A stretch of 34,529 bases of DNA from Acidovorax sp. (GCA_018780365.1 JADMJR010000175.1:1-34529); one strand, 5' to 3'. Counted from the first letter of the stretch, positions 1-9,509 are shown. The notes: generated from the sequence alone by a model not told the origin. Program-made: numbers and translations.

Positions 1-1
1 G

Positions 2-334
2 TTGTGCCCCTTCTTTGTGCCCACCGGCATCAGCCAGAGCCACCGCAACCGCCCGCAGGACATGGCGGCCGGCAAGCCCACCAAGAGCCAGCTCATCGGC
101 CAGGCCATGAACGACAAGGCCGTGACCAGCGGCAAGGTCACGGCGGCCGACGTGGCGCAGAAGGTGTTCGACGCTGCCGCGCAAGGCCAGTTCTACATCT
201 ACAGCCACCCCAAGGCCATCGCCTCGGTGCAGACACGTATGGAAGACATCATGCTGGGCCGCAACCCCACCGACCCGTTTGCAGGCAAGCCCGAGGTGGG
301 CGCGCAGCTGCGTGCTGCTTTAAGGGCGGAATAG
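2..334 (+). CDS. SDR family oxidoreductase, C-terminal fragment
   Basis: The frame is open from the left edge and stops at 334, so only the last 110 or so residues are present. The fragment begins inside a segment reading CPFFVPTGIS, followed by a helical stretch and a C-terminal motif with FYIYSHP. This is the pattern seen after the Rossmann core in short-chain dehydrogenases/reductases of the kind often annotated as SDR oxidoreductases in Burkholderiales. The Gly-rich NAD(P) motif and the Ser-Tyr-Lys triad would lie upstream, outside the window, so substrate and cofactor cannot be judged. The first codon in the fragment is not a real start. Family assignment rests on the C-terminal pattern only. 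Confidence 0.65.
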   Translation: MCPFFVPTGISQSHRNRPQDMAAGKPTKSQLIGQAMNDKAVTSGKVTAADVAQKVFDAAAQGQFYIYSHPKAIASVQTRMEDIMLGRNPTDPFAGKPEVGAQLRAALRAE

Positions 335-340
335 GTGCCT

Positions 341-384
341 GCCGCGCTATGTATAAGCTTTTATTGCTATTAAATATATAGCAT
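341..384. repeat. AT-rich partial copy of dispersed repeat (family A)
   Basis: An AT-rich patch in otherwise GC-rich DNA contains the imperfect palindrome TGCTATTAAATATATAGCA (366-384), directly before the ogt start codon. Its left half resembles the start of the longer repeat at 19008-19075 (TGCTATTAAAAAAT), so I take it as a truncated member. It lies between the SDR stop and ogt and may affect transcription or mRNA folding there. Confidence 0.5.
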
Positions 385-975
385 ATGCCTGCAGAGCCAC
401 ACACCACGGATGTTGAGCAGGGCGTTGCCAGCGGCTACGCACTGTTTCCTACGGCCATCGGCCACTGCGGCATCGCGTGGCAGGGGGCGCTGCTGGTGGG
501 CGTGCAACTGCCCGAGGACGCGGGCGAGGCCCAGACGCGCGCCCGCATGGTGCGCCGGTTTCCGCAACTGGCCGAGTGCGCCATGCCGCCCCAGGTGGCG
601 GCGTGGGCCGCCCGCGTGGGGGCCTTGCTGGAGGGCGCGCGCGACGACCTGTGCGACCTGCCCTTGGCGCTCGACACCGTGCCGCCGTTCAACGCCCGTG
701 TGTACGCGCTGGCCCGCCGCATCCCGCCCGGCAAGACCCTGACCTATGGCGAGATGGCTGCCCAGCTGGGCGAGCCCGGTGCGGCCCGTGCCGTGGGCCA
801 GGCGCTGGGCCACAACCCGTTTGCACCCGTGGTGCCCTGCCACCGCATCCTGGCGGCCAACGGCAAGACGGGCGGTTTCTCGGCCGGTGGCGGCGCCGCC
901 ACCAAGATGCGCATGCTCGACATCGAGGGCGCCTTTGCCCACGACACCCTGGCGCTGTTTGCCCCCAGGGACTGA
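385..975 (+). CDS. ogt: Methylated-DNA--protein-cysteine S-methyltransferase
   Basis: This is a suicide DNA-repair protein that transfers the alkyl group of O6-alkylguanine to its own cysteine. The 196-residue product has the family length. The active-site segment is PVVPCHRIL with Cys152, preceded by the helix-turn-helix region (TYGEMAAQLGEPGAARAVGQ) that includes the arginine finger, and followed by the TGGF-GGG loop. The N-terminal third is a weakly conserved RNase H-like domain, which fits the Ogt/MGMT type rather than the Ada fusion, since no Ada Zn domain is present. ATG 385 has no convincing Shine-Dalgarno; the bases before it belong to an AT-rich repeat. The gene stands alone, and a long palindrome follows its stop. 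Confidence 0.92.
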   Translation: MPAEPHTTDVEQGVASGYALFPTAIGHCGIAWQGALLVGVQLPEDAGEAQTRARMVRRFPQLAECAMPPQVAAWAARVGALLEGARDDLCDLPLALDTVPPFNARVYALARRIPPGKTLTYGEMAAQLGEPGAARAVGQALGHNPFAPVVPCHRILAANGKTGGFSAGGGAATKMRMLDIEGAFAHDTLALFAPRD

Positions 976-981
976 TGCACC

Positions 982-1085
982 AATTCCATTTCTAAATCAC
1001 CCGTGTCGTTGTTGCTTCGCCTTGTCGTGCTACAGCACGGCCTGCGGCTTCGCGCCTAGACACGAATGATTTGGAAACGGAATAA
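982..1085. repeat. About 100-bp imperfect palindromic element between convergent genes
   Basis: The left arm (ATTCCATTTCTAAATCAC at 983-1000, then CCGTGTC) matches the reverse complement of the right arm (GACACGAATGATTTGGAAACGGAAT, about 1059-1083) with few mismatches. At the centre, CGTGCT (1026-1031) and AGCACG (1034-1039) form a tight hairpin. It fills the whole gap between ogt and the opposing iclR-type gene. It resembles dispersed intergenic palindromes I associate with Acidovorax genomes and could also stop transcription from both sides. No transposase is present. Confidence 0.75.
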
Positions 1086-1094
1086 CAACCCCGC

Positions 1095-1880
1095 CTATCC
1101 GCGTTTTCTGAGCAGTGCCGAGCCGCTGCTGGCCATGGCCAGTTCTGCCGTGGTGGCCAGCAGGGCGGGGCCCAGGGCGTGCATGCGCTCCTCGGTCAGG
1201 CGCACCAGCGGCCCGGCAATCGTCACCACGCCCATCACCGCACCGTTGTGGCTGCTGCGGATGGGGGCGGCCATGGCCGTCATGGCGGGGGCGAATACCT
1301 CCACGATCAGGCTGAAGCCACGTTCGCGTGCTGCCTGCAGGTAGGCCAGCAGCGCCTTCACGGTCGTGGGCGCGTTCGGGCCGTAGTCCTCGGGCTTGCC
1401 AAAACCGCGCTTGGCCACCAGTGCCAGCGCCTCCTCGTCGCTCAGGGTGGACAGCAACGCATGGCCGGCCGAGCTGCACGACAGGTTCACCGACAGGCCC
1501 ATGTCCGGGTCGTAGCGCAGGCCGCGCATGGCCCCCTGCGCCTTGGCCACGAAGGTCAGCTCATCGCCATCCACCACGGCCAGGCGCACCAGCTCGCCCG
1601 ATTCGGCGGCCAGGCGGTCCAGCAGCGGCTGGGCGATGTCCACGATGCCGCTGGCGCTGAGAAAACCCAGGCCCAGCGACACCAGTTTGATGGTGAGCAG
1701 GTAGTTGCCCTGGCTGTGGTCCTGGCGCACATAGCCGCAGCGGATCAGCTCGGCCAGCAGGCGGTGTGTGGCGCTCAGCGGCATGTCCAGCTCGGAGGCC
1801 AGGGCCGACAGCGCCTTGCCCTCGGGGTGGGGTGCCAGGTGTTCCAGGACTTTGAAGCTGCGCTCAAGGATGCTGCTCAT
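1095..1880 (-). CDS. IclR family transcriptional regulator
   Basis: The 261-residue protein has the two-domain IclR layout. An N-terminal winged helix-turn-helix (about residues 4-65, starting MSSILERSFKVLEHL and including SATHRLLAEL) is followed by a GAF-like effector domain (about 80-250) with the family segments SAGHALLSTL and ERGFSLIVEVF. The start at 1880 is chosen because MSSILERS is where IclR proteins normally begin; an upstream extension in the same frame has no homology-like pattern. It is transcribed away from the TRAP binding-protein gene, and a perfect 15-base palindrome of IclR-operator type lies in the shared upstream region (1973-1987). It therefore probably controls its own gene and the transporter/dehydroquinase pair. 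The effector is unknown; a shikimate- or quinate-type acid is a guess from the neighbours. Confidence 0.92.
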   Translation of the reverse strand: MSSILERSFKVLEHLAPHPEGKALSALASELDMPLSATHRLLAELIRCGYVRQDHSQGNYLLTIKLVSLGLGFLSASGIVDIAQPLLDRLAAESGELVRLAVVDGDELTFVAKAQGAMRGLRYDPDMGLSVNLSCSSAGHALLSTLSDEEALALVAKRGFGKPEDYGPNAPTTVKALLAYLQAARERGFSLIVEVFAPAMTAMAAPIRSSHNGAVMGVVTIAGPLVRLTEERMHALGPALLATTAELAMASSGSALLRKRG

Positions 1881-1972
1881 GGCAAAGGCTTTCGATCGGG
1901 GGCGGGCAGGGGGCTGCTGCGCGGGGTCTGCTGGGCCGCAATGTACCAAAAATTGTTAAAGGGTTTCTACTA

Positions 1973-1987
1973 TGGAAACAGTTTCCA
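1973..1987. promoter_or_regulatory. Probable IclR-family operator
   Basis: TGGAAACAGTTTCCA is a perfect inverted repeat (seven-base arms around one A). It lies between the divergent IclR regulator gene (start 1880) and the TRAP binding-protein gene (start 2079). IclR-family operators are typically short palindromes with TGGAAA/TTTCCA half-sites, which this matches. No clear sigma-70 promoter could be fixed around it. Confidence 0.7.
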
Positions 1988-2078
1988 CTTTTTTCTGCGA
2001 TCCGCCACCATGTGCTCCCCACCGCTGTGCGGCCGGGCAGCGGCCACCCCTTGGTTCCTTCTTGACTGGAGATGCTCT

Positions 2079-3080
2079 GTGAAAAAAACTGTCTGCCTTC
2101 TGGCAACCGCTGGCCTGTCCCTCTTGCTGGCCTTGCCCGCCGCAGCCCAGCAGGAGCGCGTGATCCGCTTCGGCCATCTGAACAATGCCGATCACCCGGT
2201 GAGTTTTGGTGTGAAGCGTTTTAGCGAGTTGCTGGCGGCCAAGAGCGGCGGCAAACTCAAGGTGATGGAGTTCCCCGCCTCGCAGCTGGGCAATGAGCTG
2301 CAGCAGCAATCGGCCCTGCAGGGTGGCGTGCAGCAGATGTCAGCCCCGGCCACCACCTCGTTGGCTGGCATCGTCAAAGAGTTCGGGTTGGTGGATTTTC
2401 CCTTTACGGTGGCCAATTTTGAGCAGGCCGATGCCTTGCTGGACGGCCCGCTGGGCCAGGCGCTGATCGCCCGGTTGCCTGAGAAGGGCCTGGTGGCCCT
2501 GGGCTACTGGGACCTCGGGTTTCGCAACGTGACCAACAGCCGGCGCCCCATCACCCGGGCCGAAGATTTTGACGGCCTCAAGCTGCGTGTGATCCCCAAC
2601 CCGGTGTTCCTCGACACCTTCAAGGCCTTCAAGGCCAACCCCGTGCCCATGCCGTTTGCCGAGCTGTATGGCGCGCTGGAGGCCAAGGCCGTGGATGGGC
2701 AGGAGAACCCGTTTGCCGTGATCCTGTCCAACAAGATGTTCGAGGTGCAGAAGTTCGTGAGCGCCACCAACCACGTGTATGCCGCCAACATCGTGCTGGT
2801 GAGCAAGAAGTTCTGGGACCAGCTCACCCCCGCCGAGCAGAAGATGATGCACGATGCGGCCAACGAGTCGCGCGGCTACCAGCGCCAGGTGAGCCGCGCT
2901 GCAGCGCAAAGGGCCGTGGGTGACCTGCAGGCCAAAGGCATGCAGTTCAATGAAGTGGCCGTGGCCGAGCAAAAACGCATGCGGCAGATCGCCCAGCCCG
3001 TGGCCGACAAGTTCGCGGCCAGCTACGACCCGGCCATCGTCAAGCTCTACAACGACGAACTGGCACGCATCCGCAAGTAA
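2079..3080 (+). CDS. TRAP transporter solute-binding protein (DctP family)
   Basis: This is the periplasmic receptor of a tripartite ATP-independent transporter; such proteins capture carboxylates for a DctQM membrane pair. The 333-residue product starts with a Sec signal peptide (MKKTVCLLATAGLSLLLALPAAA, cleavage near residue 23). The mature part has the DctP pattern: an early IRFGHLNNADHP strand, the FDGLKLRVIPNP segment with the conserved ligand-binding Arg, and a GALEAKAVDGQENP segment close to the usual L-x-x-G-x-v-D-g-q-E-n-P. The start is GTG 2079, with TGGAGA as ribosome site six bases upstream. A much longer open frame continues upstream but is antisense to the IclR gene. No dctQ or dctM is in the window, so the membrane subunits must be elsewhere. 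aroQ follows after 20 bases. Confidence 0.92.
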   Translation: MKKTVCLLATAGLSLLLALPAAAQQERVIRFGHLNNADHPVSFGVKRFSELLAAKSGGKLKVMEFPASQLGNELQQQSALQGGVQQMSAPATTSLAGIVKEFGLVDFPFTVANFEQADALLDGPLGQALIARLPEKGLVALGYWDLGFRNVTNSRRPITRAEDFDGLKLRVIPNPVFLDTFKAFKANPVPMPFAELYGALEAKAVDGQENPFAVILSNKMFEVQKFVSATNHVYAANIVLVSKKFWDQLTPAEQKMMHDAANESRGYQRQVSRAAAQRAVGDLQAKGMQFNEVAVAEQKRMRQIAQPVADKFAASYDPAIVKLYNDELARIRK

Positions 3081-3100
3081 GCCATCCGGCCTGACACACC

Positions 3101-3547
3101 ATGAAAATCCTCATCCTCCACGGCCCCAACCTCAACCTGTTCGGGCGCCGCGAACCCCACATCTACGGCACCACCACACTGGCACAGATCAACGAGCGGC
3201 TGCAAAATCTCGCCACCGAACTGGGCGTGGAATTGGACACCGTGCAGTCCAACCACGAAGGTGTGCTCATCGACTTTTTGCACGCCAACATCGATGCTGC
3301 ACAGGGCGCGCTGGTGAACCCGGCGGGCCTCACCCAGCACGGCGTGCCGCTGCACGACGCGATCAAGGCCATGCCCTTCCCGGTGATTGAGGTGCACATG
3401 TCCAACATCGCCGCACGCGAGGCCTGGCGCGCACATTCCATCATCTCGCCCGCCGTCAAGGCCACGGTGCAGGGCTTTGGGCCCCACTCCTATCTGGCCG
3501 GGCTGCGCGCTCTGGTGGAAAGCCTGCGCGAGGCTGCGGCCCCATAA
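3101..3547 (+). CDS. aroQ: Type II 3-dehydroquinate dehydratase, divergent
   Basis: This enzyme interconverts 3-dehydroquinate and 3-dehydroshikimate. At 148 residues it has the type II length and opens with the family signature HGPNLNLFGRREPHIYG, giving Arg17 and catalytic Tyr22. Also present are QSNHEG (50-54), Asn73, and EVHMSNI with His99, followed by Arg106. One segment is unusual: where type II enzymes usually carry N-x-G-x-x-T-H-T-S, this protein has NPAGLTQHG (73-81), so the usual His is Gln79 and a His sits one place later. It lies 20 bases after a TRAP receptor gene and near an IclR regulator, which suggests a role in quinate/shikimate catabolism rather than the housekeeping shikimate pathway; that is inference. 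A CCTGGGC/GCCCAGG hairpin without a T-run follows (3568-3593). Confidence 0.9.
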   Translation: MKILILHGPNLNLFGRREPHIYGTTTLAQINERLQNLATELGVELDTVQSNHEGVLIDFLHANIDAAQGALVNPAGLTQHGVPLHDAIKAMPFPVIEVHMSNIAAREAWRAHSIISPAVKATVQGFGPHSYLAGLRALVESLREAAAP

Positions 3548-3736
3548 AACCACGCGGACGCGGGTGTCCTGGGCTGCCCTTGGCGCGCCCAGGCCACCGT
3601 CGCGCAAGCAGGGTAGTTCCGCGGTTTCGCCAGGGCAGGGCGGGTGTTACATTCAAAAGCGCCTGTTGCCATGCACTGTGTGCCGAGTGTTGTGCTGGCT
3701 GCGGCGCTTTCTCCTGCCCCCGACAAGGACCACCGC

Positions 3737-4777
3737 ATGCCACCGGAACGCGAGCGACTGACCCGCATGCTCTTTGAGGAGTACATCGCGCTGTATGCCG
3801 CGCGGGATGCCCGGTTGCTGGAGCGTTTCAGCGAGAACTTCAGCGGTTTTTCGGGCAGCAGCGACAAACTGGTCAAGAGCCGCGCCGAGTGGATCGAGCT
3901 GACGCGGCAGGATTTTGCGCAGGTGCCGGAGCGCATCGGCATCGAGATGGTGGACCTGTTCGTGCAGGACCTGGGCCAGAACCTGCTGGCCGCCACCGCC
4001 TTTTTTCATATCCACCTGCCCATCCCGGACGCATTGTTTGCCCGCGAAACCGCACGCAAGGTGGTGCTGTTCCGGCGCGAGGGCGGCCCGGGTGAAAACG
4101 CAGGCGGCTGGAAGATCGCGCATGTGAGCGTCTCCATCCCGTTCGGCAAGGCGCGCAGCGGCGAGATCTACCCCGTTGAAGAACTGCGCCAACGCAACCG
4201 CGAGCTGGAGGCTCTGGTGGCCGAACGCACCCTGGCCCTGGCGCAAGCCAACCACCGCCTGGAGCTGCTGAGCAACACCGACGGGCTCACCGGCATTGCC
4301 AACCGCCGCCACTTCGACGACGCCCTGGCACACGAATGGGCGCGTGCGCAGCGGGGTGGCACGCCGCTGGCGCTGATCCTGCTGGATGTGGACGTGTTCA
4401 AACACTTCAACGACCACTATGGCCACCTCGCGGGCGATGCCTGCCTGCAGGCGCTGGCCGTCACGCTGGCGCAGACCGGGGCACGGCGCGAGGGCGAACT
4501 GGTGGCGCGCTTTGGAGGGGAAGAGTTCGTGGTGCTGCTGCCGGGCTCTGACCTGCCTGCTGCTGCCGAAGTGGCACGCCACATCCAGGCGGCGATTCAG
4601 CAATTGGCGCTGCCCCACGAAGGGGCTCCGCACGGCATCGTCACCGTGAGCTTTGGCGTGGCGAGCCAGCAACCCCAGCGCGACCAACTGCCCGAGGAAC
4701 TGGTGCGGCAGGCCGACCGCGCCATGTACCGCGCCAAGCAGGGCGGGCGCAACCGGATCGAGCTGACGCCTGCGTGA
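3737..4777 (+). CDS. Diguanylate cyclase with NTF2/SnoaL-like N-terminal domain
   Basis: The 346-residue protein probably makes cyclic di-GMP. Residues 1-140 look like an NTF2/SnoaL-type alpha-plus-beta domain (LFEEYIALYAARD, then FFHIHLPIPD and WKIAHVSVSIPF). A coiled-coil linker follows (about 148-178, EELRQRNRELEALVAERTL), then a GGDEF domain (about 180-345) with the entry motif TDGLTGIANRRHFD and the active-site loop GGEEF (260-264). The upstream inhibitory site is RxxE (Arg251, Glu254) rather than RxxD, so feedback inhibition may be weakened. No membrane segment or signal peptide is seen, so it should be cytosolic, with the N-terminal domain sensing a ligand or joining subunits. ATG 3737 is chosen because AAGGA lies seven bases upstream; an in-frame ATG at 3644 would add an unconserved 31 residues. 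Confidence 0.9.
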   Translation: MPPERERLTRMLFEEYIALYAARDARLLERFSENFSGFSGSSDKLVKSRAEWIELTRQDFAQVPERIGIEMVDLFVQDLGQNLLAATAFFHIHLPIPDALFARETARKVVLFRREGGPGENAGGWKIAHVSVSIPFGKARSGEIYPVEELRQRNRELEALVAERTLALAQANHRLELLSNTDGLTGIANRRHFDDALAHEWARAQRGGTPLALILLDVDVFKHFNDHYGHLAGDACLQALAVTLAQTGARREGELVARFGGEEFVVLLPGSDLPAAAEVARHIQAAIQQLALPHEGAPHGIVTVSFGVASQQPQRDQLPEELVRQADRAMYRAKQGGRNRIELTPA

Positions 4778-4813
4778 TGCGCTTGTGATGAGAAACCGCG
4801 CCGCCAGCAGCCC

Positions 4814-5899
4814 CTACCGCACCGCCAGCTTCGTAACTTCTTCCGCCACCCCTCGTACTGTCAGCGGCGCGCTGCCCTCGGCGTGGTTGCTGATGGTCAC
4901 CAACGCGTTCTGCCCCCGGCCCGTGATGCCCGCAATCACCGCCGCCAGCGCAGCCCGCGTCTCCAGGTCCGGGTGGTGCAGCCGGTCGTAGGGTTCGTAC
5001 AGTCGCTCGGCATCTTCATAGCCATAGGGGCCATGCACCGGGTTCAGGTTCCAGCGGCACACCAGGGGGCCGGGCCACAGCGCGCGCAGCACGGGCAGCT
5101 GTTGCTGCAGTGGCGGCATCTTGGCGTGCAGGCCCAGGCAGTAGGTGGCACCGGCTTCGCGCAGCACGGCGGCAAAGTCGGGGGTCAGCCATTCGGGGTC
5201 GCGCACTTCCACCGCAATCACCCCATCGGGGGTCATCGGCGCGAGGGCTGGCAGGGCGAGCAGCATGGTGCGCAGGCGCTCCAGCAGCAGCGGCAGGCGG
5301 TCCAGCTGCGCCAGGGGCAGGGGGCTGAGCTGGAACACCAGCGCCCCCAGCTTGTGCGCCAGGCCCTGCAGAGCCGGCTCCACGCACTCGCTGCGCGCCA
5401 GCTCGGGGCTCAAGAACGCCGGGTTGGGCTGGCGGCCCCGGCCATCCTCGCTGCGCACCAGCGCATCCGTCACCACGCTGGGCGCCTTCACCACAAACCG
5501 GAAGTCGTCAGGCACCTGCGACGCATAGCGCTCAAACTGGCTCACCGTGAGCGGGCGGTAAAAGCTGCGGTCAATGCTCACCGTGCGCATCAGCGGGTGC
5601 TGCACATACACGGCCAGCCCTTGTTTGGAGAGCTGCGCGTCGGAATGCTCGCCCTCCCACACCAGGCCTTTCCAGCCGGGGTAGGTCCAGGATGACGTGC
5701 CCAGGCGCAGCCGCTCGGGCAGGGCGGCGGCCAGGGTTGTCAACGCCTCGTCGGGAGCGATGGGGGCCACCGTGCCAGACCGCGCACGCCGCGCAGGGGT
5801 TTCGGCACCTTGGGTGGGGGGCGGGGCGGAAGACCCCTGCGCCGCAGCGCCCCCTGTGGGGGGCTTGGGCAACGCGTCACCAAAAAGATCGTCTTGCAT
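4814..5899 (-). CDS. DUF72 family protein (YecE-like)
   Basis: The 361-residue product has a TIM-barrel-like DUF72 domain (about residues 60-355) with the family signatures LGTSSWTYPGWKG near the start, SIDRSFYRPL, FVVKAPSVVT, and IAVEVRDPEW in the second half. The family's biochemical function is not established. The first 55 or so residues are a proline/alanine-rich, probably disordered extension that begins MQDDLFG, and QDDLF resembles the QxxLF peptides that bind the DNA polymerase beta clamp. The start at 5899 is the first ATG, and this N-terminal peptide looks real because it is distinct and followed by a linker. The gene lies 49 bases downstream of the small cysteine protein at 5949-6353 on the same strand, so the two are probably cotranscribed. 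Confidence 0.9.
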   Translation of the reverse strand: MQDDLFGDALPKPPTGGAAAQGSSAPPPTQGAETPARRARSGTVAPIAPDEALTTLAAALPERLRLGTSSWTYPGWKGLVWEGEHSDAQLSKQGLAVYVQHPLMRTVSIDRSFYRPLTVSQFERYASQVPDDFRFVVKAPSVVTDALVRSEDGRGRQPNPAFLSPELARSECVEPALQGLAHKLGALVFQLSPLPLAQLDRLPLLLERLRTMLLALPALAPMTPDGVIAVEVRDPEWLTPDFAAVLREAGATYCLGLHAKMPPLQQQLPVLRALWPGPLVCRWNLNPVHGPYGYEDAERLYEPYDRLHHPDLETRAALAAVIAGITGRGQNALVTISNHAEGSAPLTVRGVAEEVTKLAVR

Positions 5900-5948
5900 G
5901 CGCCGTCAATCAGGCATGAGGCCAGGGGGGCGTAGCCAGTGGGACCCG

Positions 5949-6353
5949 CTACGAGCCGCCAAACAACCCACCCTCGTCCAGCAGGTCAAACGTGATCTGG
6001 GGCTGCGCATCCATGCTCTTCTTGATGGCCGCCGGAATGGCCTGCCGCGTCTTGCGGCACAGCCCCGGCTGCTCCAACACCAGGATCGCAATGCCGCGCA
6101 GGCTGCGCACTTCATGTGGGCTCTGCGTGATGGCCAACCGAATGCCCAGTTGCTGCTCCATGCGCTCCTGCATCTTGCGCAAGTCCGCCAGGCTGGCCAG
6201 GTTCTCCAGCCGGTCCAGCATCTTTTTTTCTTCCGTTCGCGTGAGCATCAGGATGCGGACGTCCCCACTGGGTGCCTGCAACAACGCGTCCCGGTCGCAG
6301 ACGCAGGTGCCAGGGGGGCATTCGGTGCGGATGGGGAATGAGGGGTGGGGCAT
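5949..6353 (-). CDS. Small cysteine-containing protein of unknown function
   Basis: I do not recognise a characterised family. The predicted 134-residue protein has an N-terminal C-x4-C-x-C cluster (ECPPGTCVCD, Cys12, Cys17, Cys19) and a fourth cysteine at 99 (GLCRKTR). Between them is a helix rich in Glu, Lys, Arg and Met (MLTRTEEKKMLDRLEN to MQERMEQQLG), then a short beta-like segment (RGIAILVLEQ) and an acidic, glycine-ended tail. The cysteines could bind a metal or Fe-S cluster, which is inference. The start at 6353 is chosen because the upstream in-frame extension to 6482 crosses a terminator hairpin and is unlike coding sequence; no good ribosome site is visible. It lies just upstream of the DUF72 gene on the same strand, the only functional hint. 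Confidence 0.7.
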   Translation of the reverse strand: MPHPSFPIRTECPPGTCVCDRDALLQAPSGDVRILMLTRTEEKKMLDRLENLASLADLRKMQERMEQQLGIRLAITQSPHEVRSLRGIAILVLEQPGLCRKTRQAIPAAIKKSMDAQPQITFDLLDEGGLFGGS

Positions 6354-6414
6354 GGGGCGTGGGATAGATGCTTCCCATTTTATGAAGGGCGCGAAAGCGC
6401 TGTGCGCCCCTCCA

Positions 6415-6440
6415 ACAAAAAGGGCTCCCAAGGGGAGCCC
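6415..6440 (-). terminator. Rho-independent terminator after the DUF4148 gene
   Basis: Read on the minus strand, GGGCTCCCCTTGGGAGCCC forms a strong hairpin and is followed directly by TTTTT. It lies about 115 bases after the stop of the DUF4148 gene and before the small cysteine gene, so it separates the two transcription units. Confidence 0.85.
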
Positions 6441-6555
6441 AGTTTGCTTGGCCAGCACGGGTGTCTTCAAAACACCTCCCATGGCAGCAGCATCCGCACC
6501 GCGCGAAGTGCGGCCACCATGGGAAGTCCCGCAACTGTGTCAATCGATCAACCGA

Positions 6556-6849
6556 TTACATGGCGCTGAATTCGCCGTGGGGGATCTGGCCGGTGCGCAC
6601 GGCTTCGGCAGCCTGGGCACGCACCGCAGCGCGGTCGGCGTTGGATTTGTAGGTCACCACGCGCGAGCCTGCGGGTTCCAGGCTGTGGGTGCGGGCTTCG
6701 ACAACCGCTTCGGCATTCACTTCAGCGCGGGTGCGGTTGGTGTCGAACTTCAGTGCAAATTGCGAGCCATCGGCTTCGTCGGCATGGGCACCAAACGAGG
6801 CGAAAGCAGCAACAGCAGCGATGGAGAGGAAACGGGCGGTCTTGTTCAT
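6556..6849 (-). CDS. DUF4148 family exported protein
   Basis: A 97-residue protein with a Sec signal peptide (MNKTARFLSIAAVAAFASFGAHA, cleavage near residue 23) and a charged, probably helical mature part. The segments TRAEVNAEAVVEAR and DRAAVRAQAAEAVRTGQIPHGE fit the DUF4148 pattern, a small periplasmic family common in Burkholderiales with no established role. ATG 6849 has an AAGGA ribosome site eight bases upstream. The gene is monocistronic: its own terminator lies at 6415-6440, and the next gene upstream (tex) is divergent across a 290-base gap. Two AAACTAAC direct repeats in that gap may be a regulator site. The family is often present in many paralogues, but none other is in this window. 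Confidence 0.82.
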   Translation of the reverse strand: MNKTARFLSIAAVAAFASFGAHADEADGSQFALKFDTNRTRAEVNAEAVVEARTHSLEPAGSRVVTYKSNADRAAVRAQAAEAVRTGQIPHGEFSAM

Positions 6850-6985
6850 GATGAAAATCCTTGAAAGTTAAAAAAGCGTCTCAAAAAAGCCGGGTCAAAA
6901 ACCATTCCTGAACCGGGTTCGGTGAGTCGCCTTGCGGGTTCGGCTCATCGATGGGTTGAACTGTACGCCGATGGTGTTCACGGAA

Positions 6986-7008
6986 AAACTAACCGGTCGC
7001 AAACTAAC
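6986..7008. repeat. Pair of 8-base direct repeats in the DUF4148/tex gap
   Basis: AAACTAAC occurs at 6986-6993 and again at 7001-7008, a 15-base period, in the divergent intergenic region between the DUF4148 gene and tex. Paired short direct repeats of this kind are often sites for response regulators, but no regulator can be named. The rest of the 290-base gap shows no recognised feature. Confidence 0.35.
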
Positions 7009-7139
7009 TGTTCCAGTATTGAAAACAATCGACGTTCCGGCTGTTGGAGGGCTGGGGAGTGGCCAAACCGCCTGTGGCAAACTCCCGCGCTTGGCCTTTT
7101 GTTCCTATCGTTAGACCGCGTCTGAGAGAGTTTTCCCCC

Positions 7140-9509
<2,370 letters not shown>

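Noticed and set aside
1179-2078. A 300-codon upstream extension of the TRAP receptor frame
   Set aside because: It is antisense to the IclR gene and has no family pattern; the signal peptide and ribosome site fix the true start at 2079.
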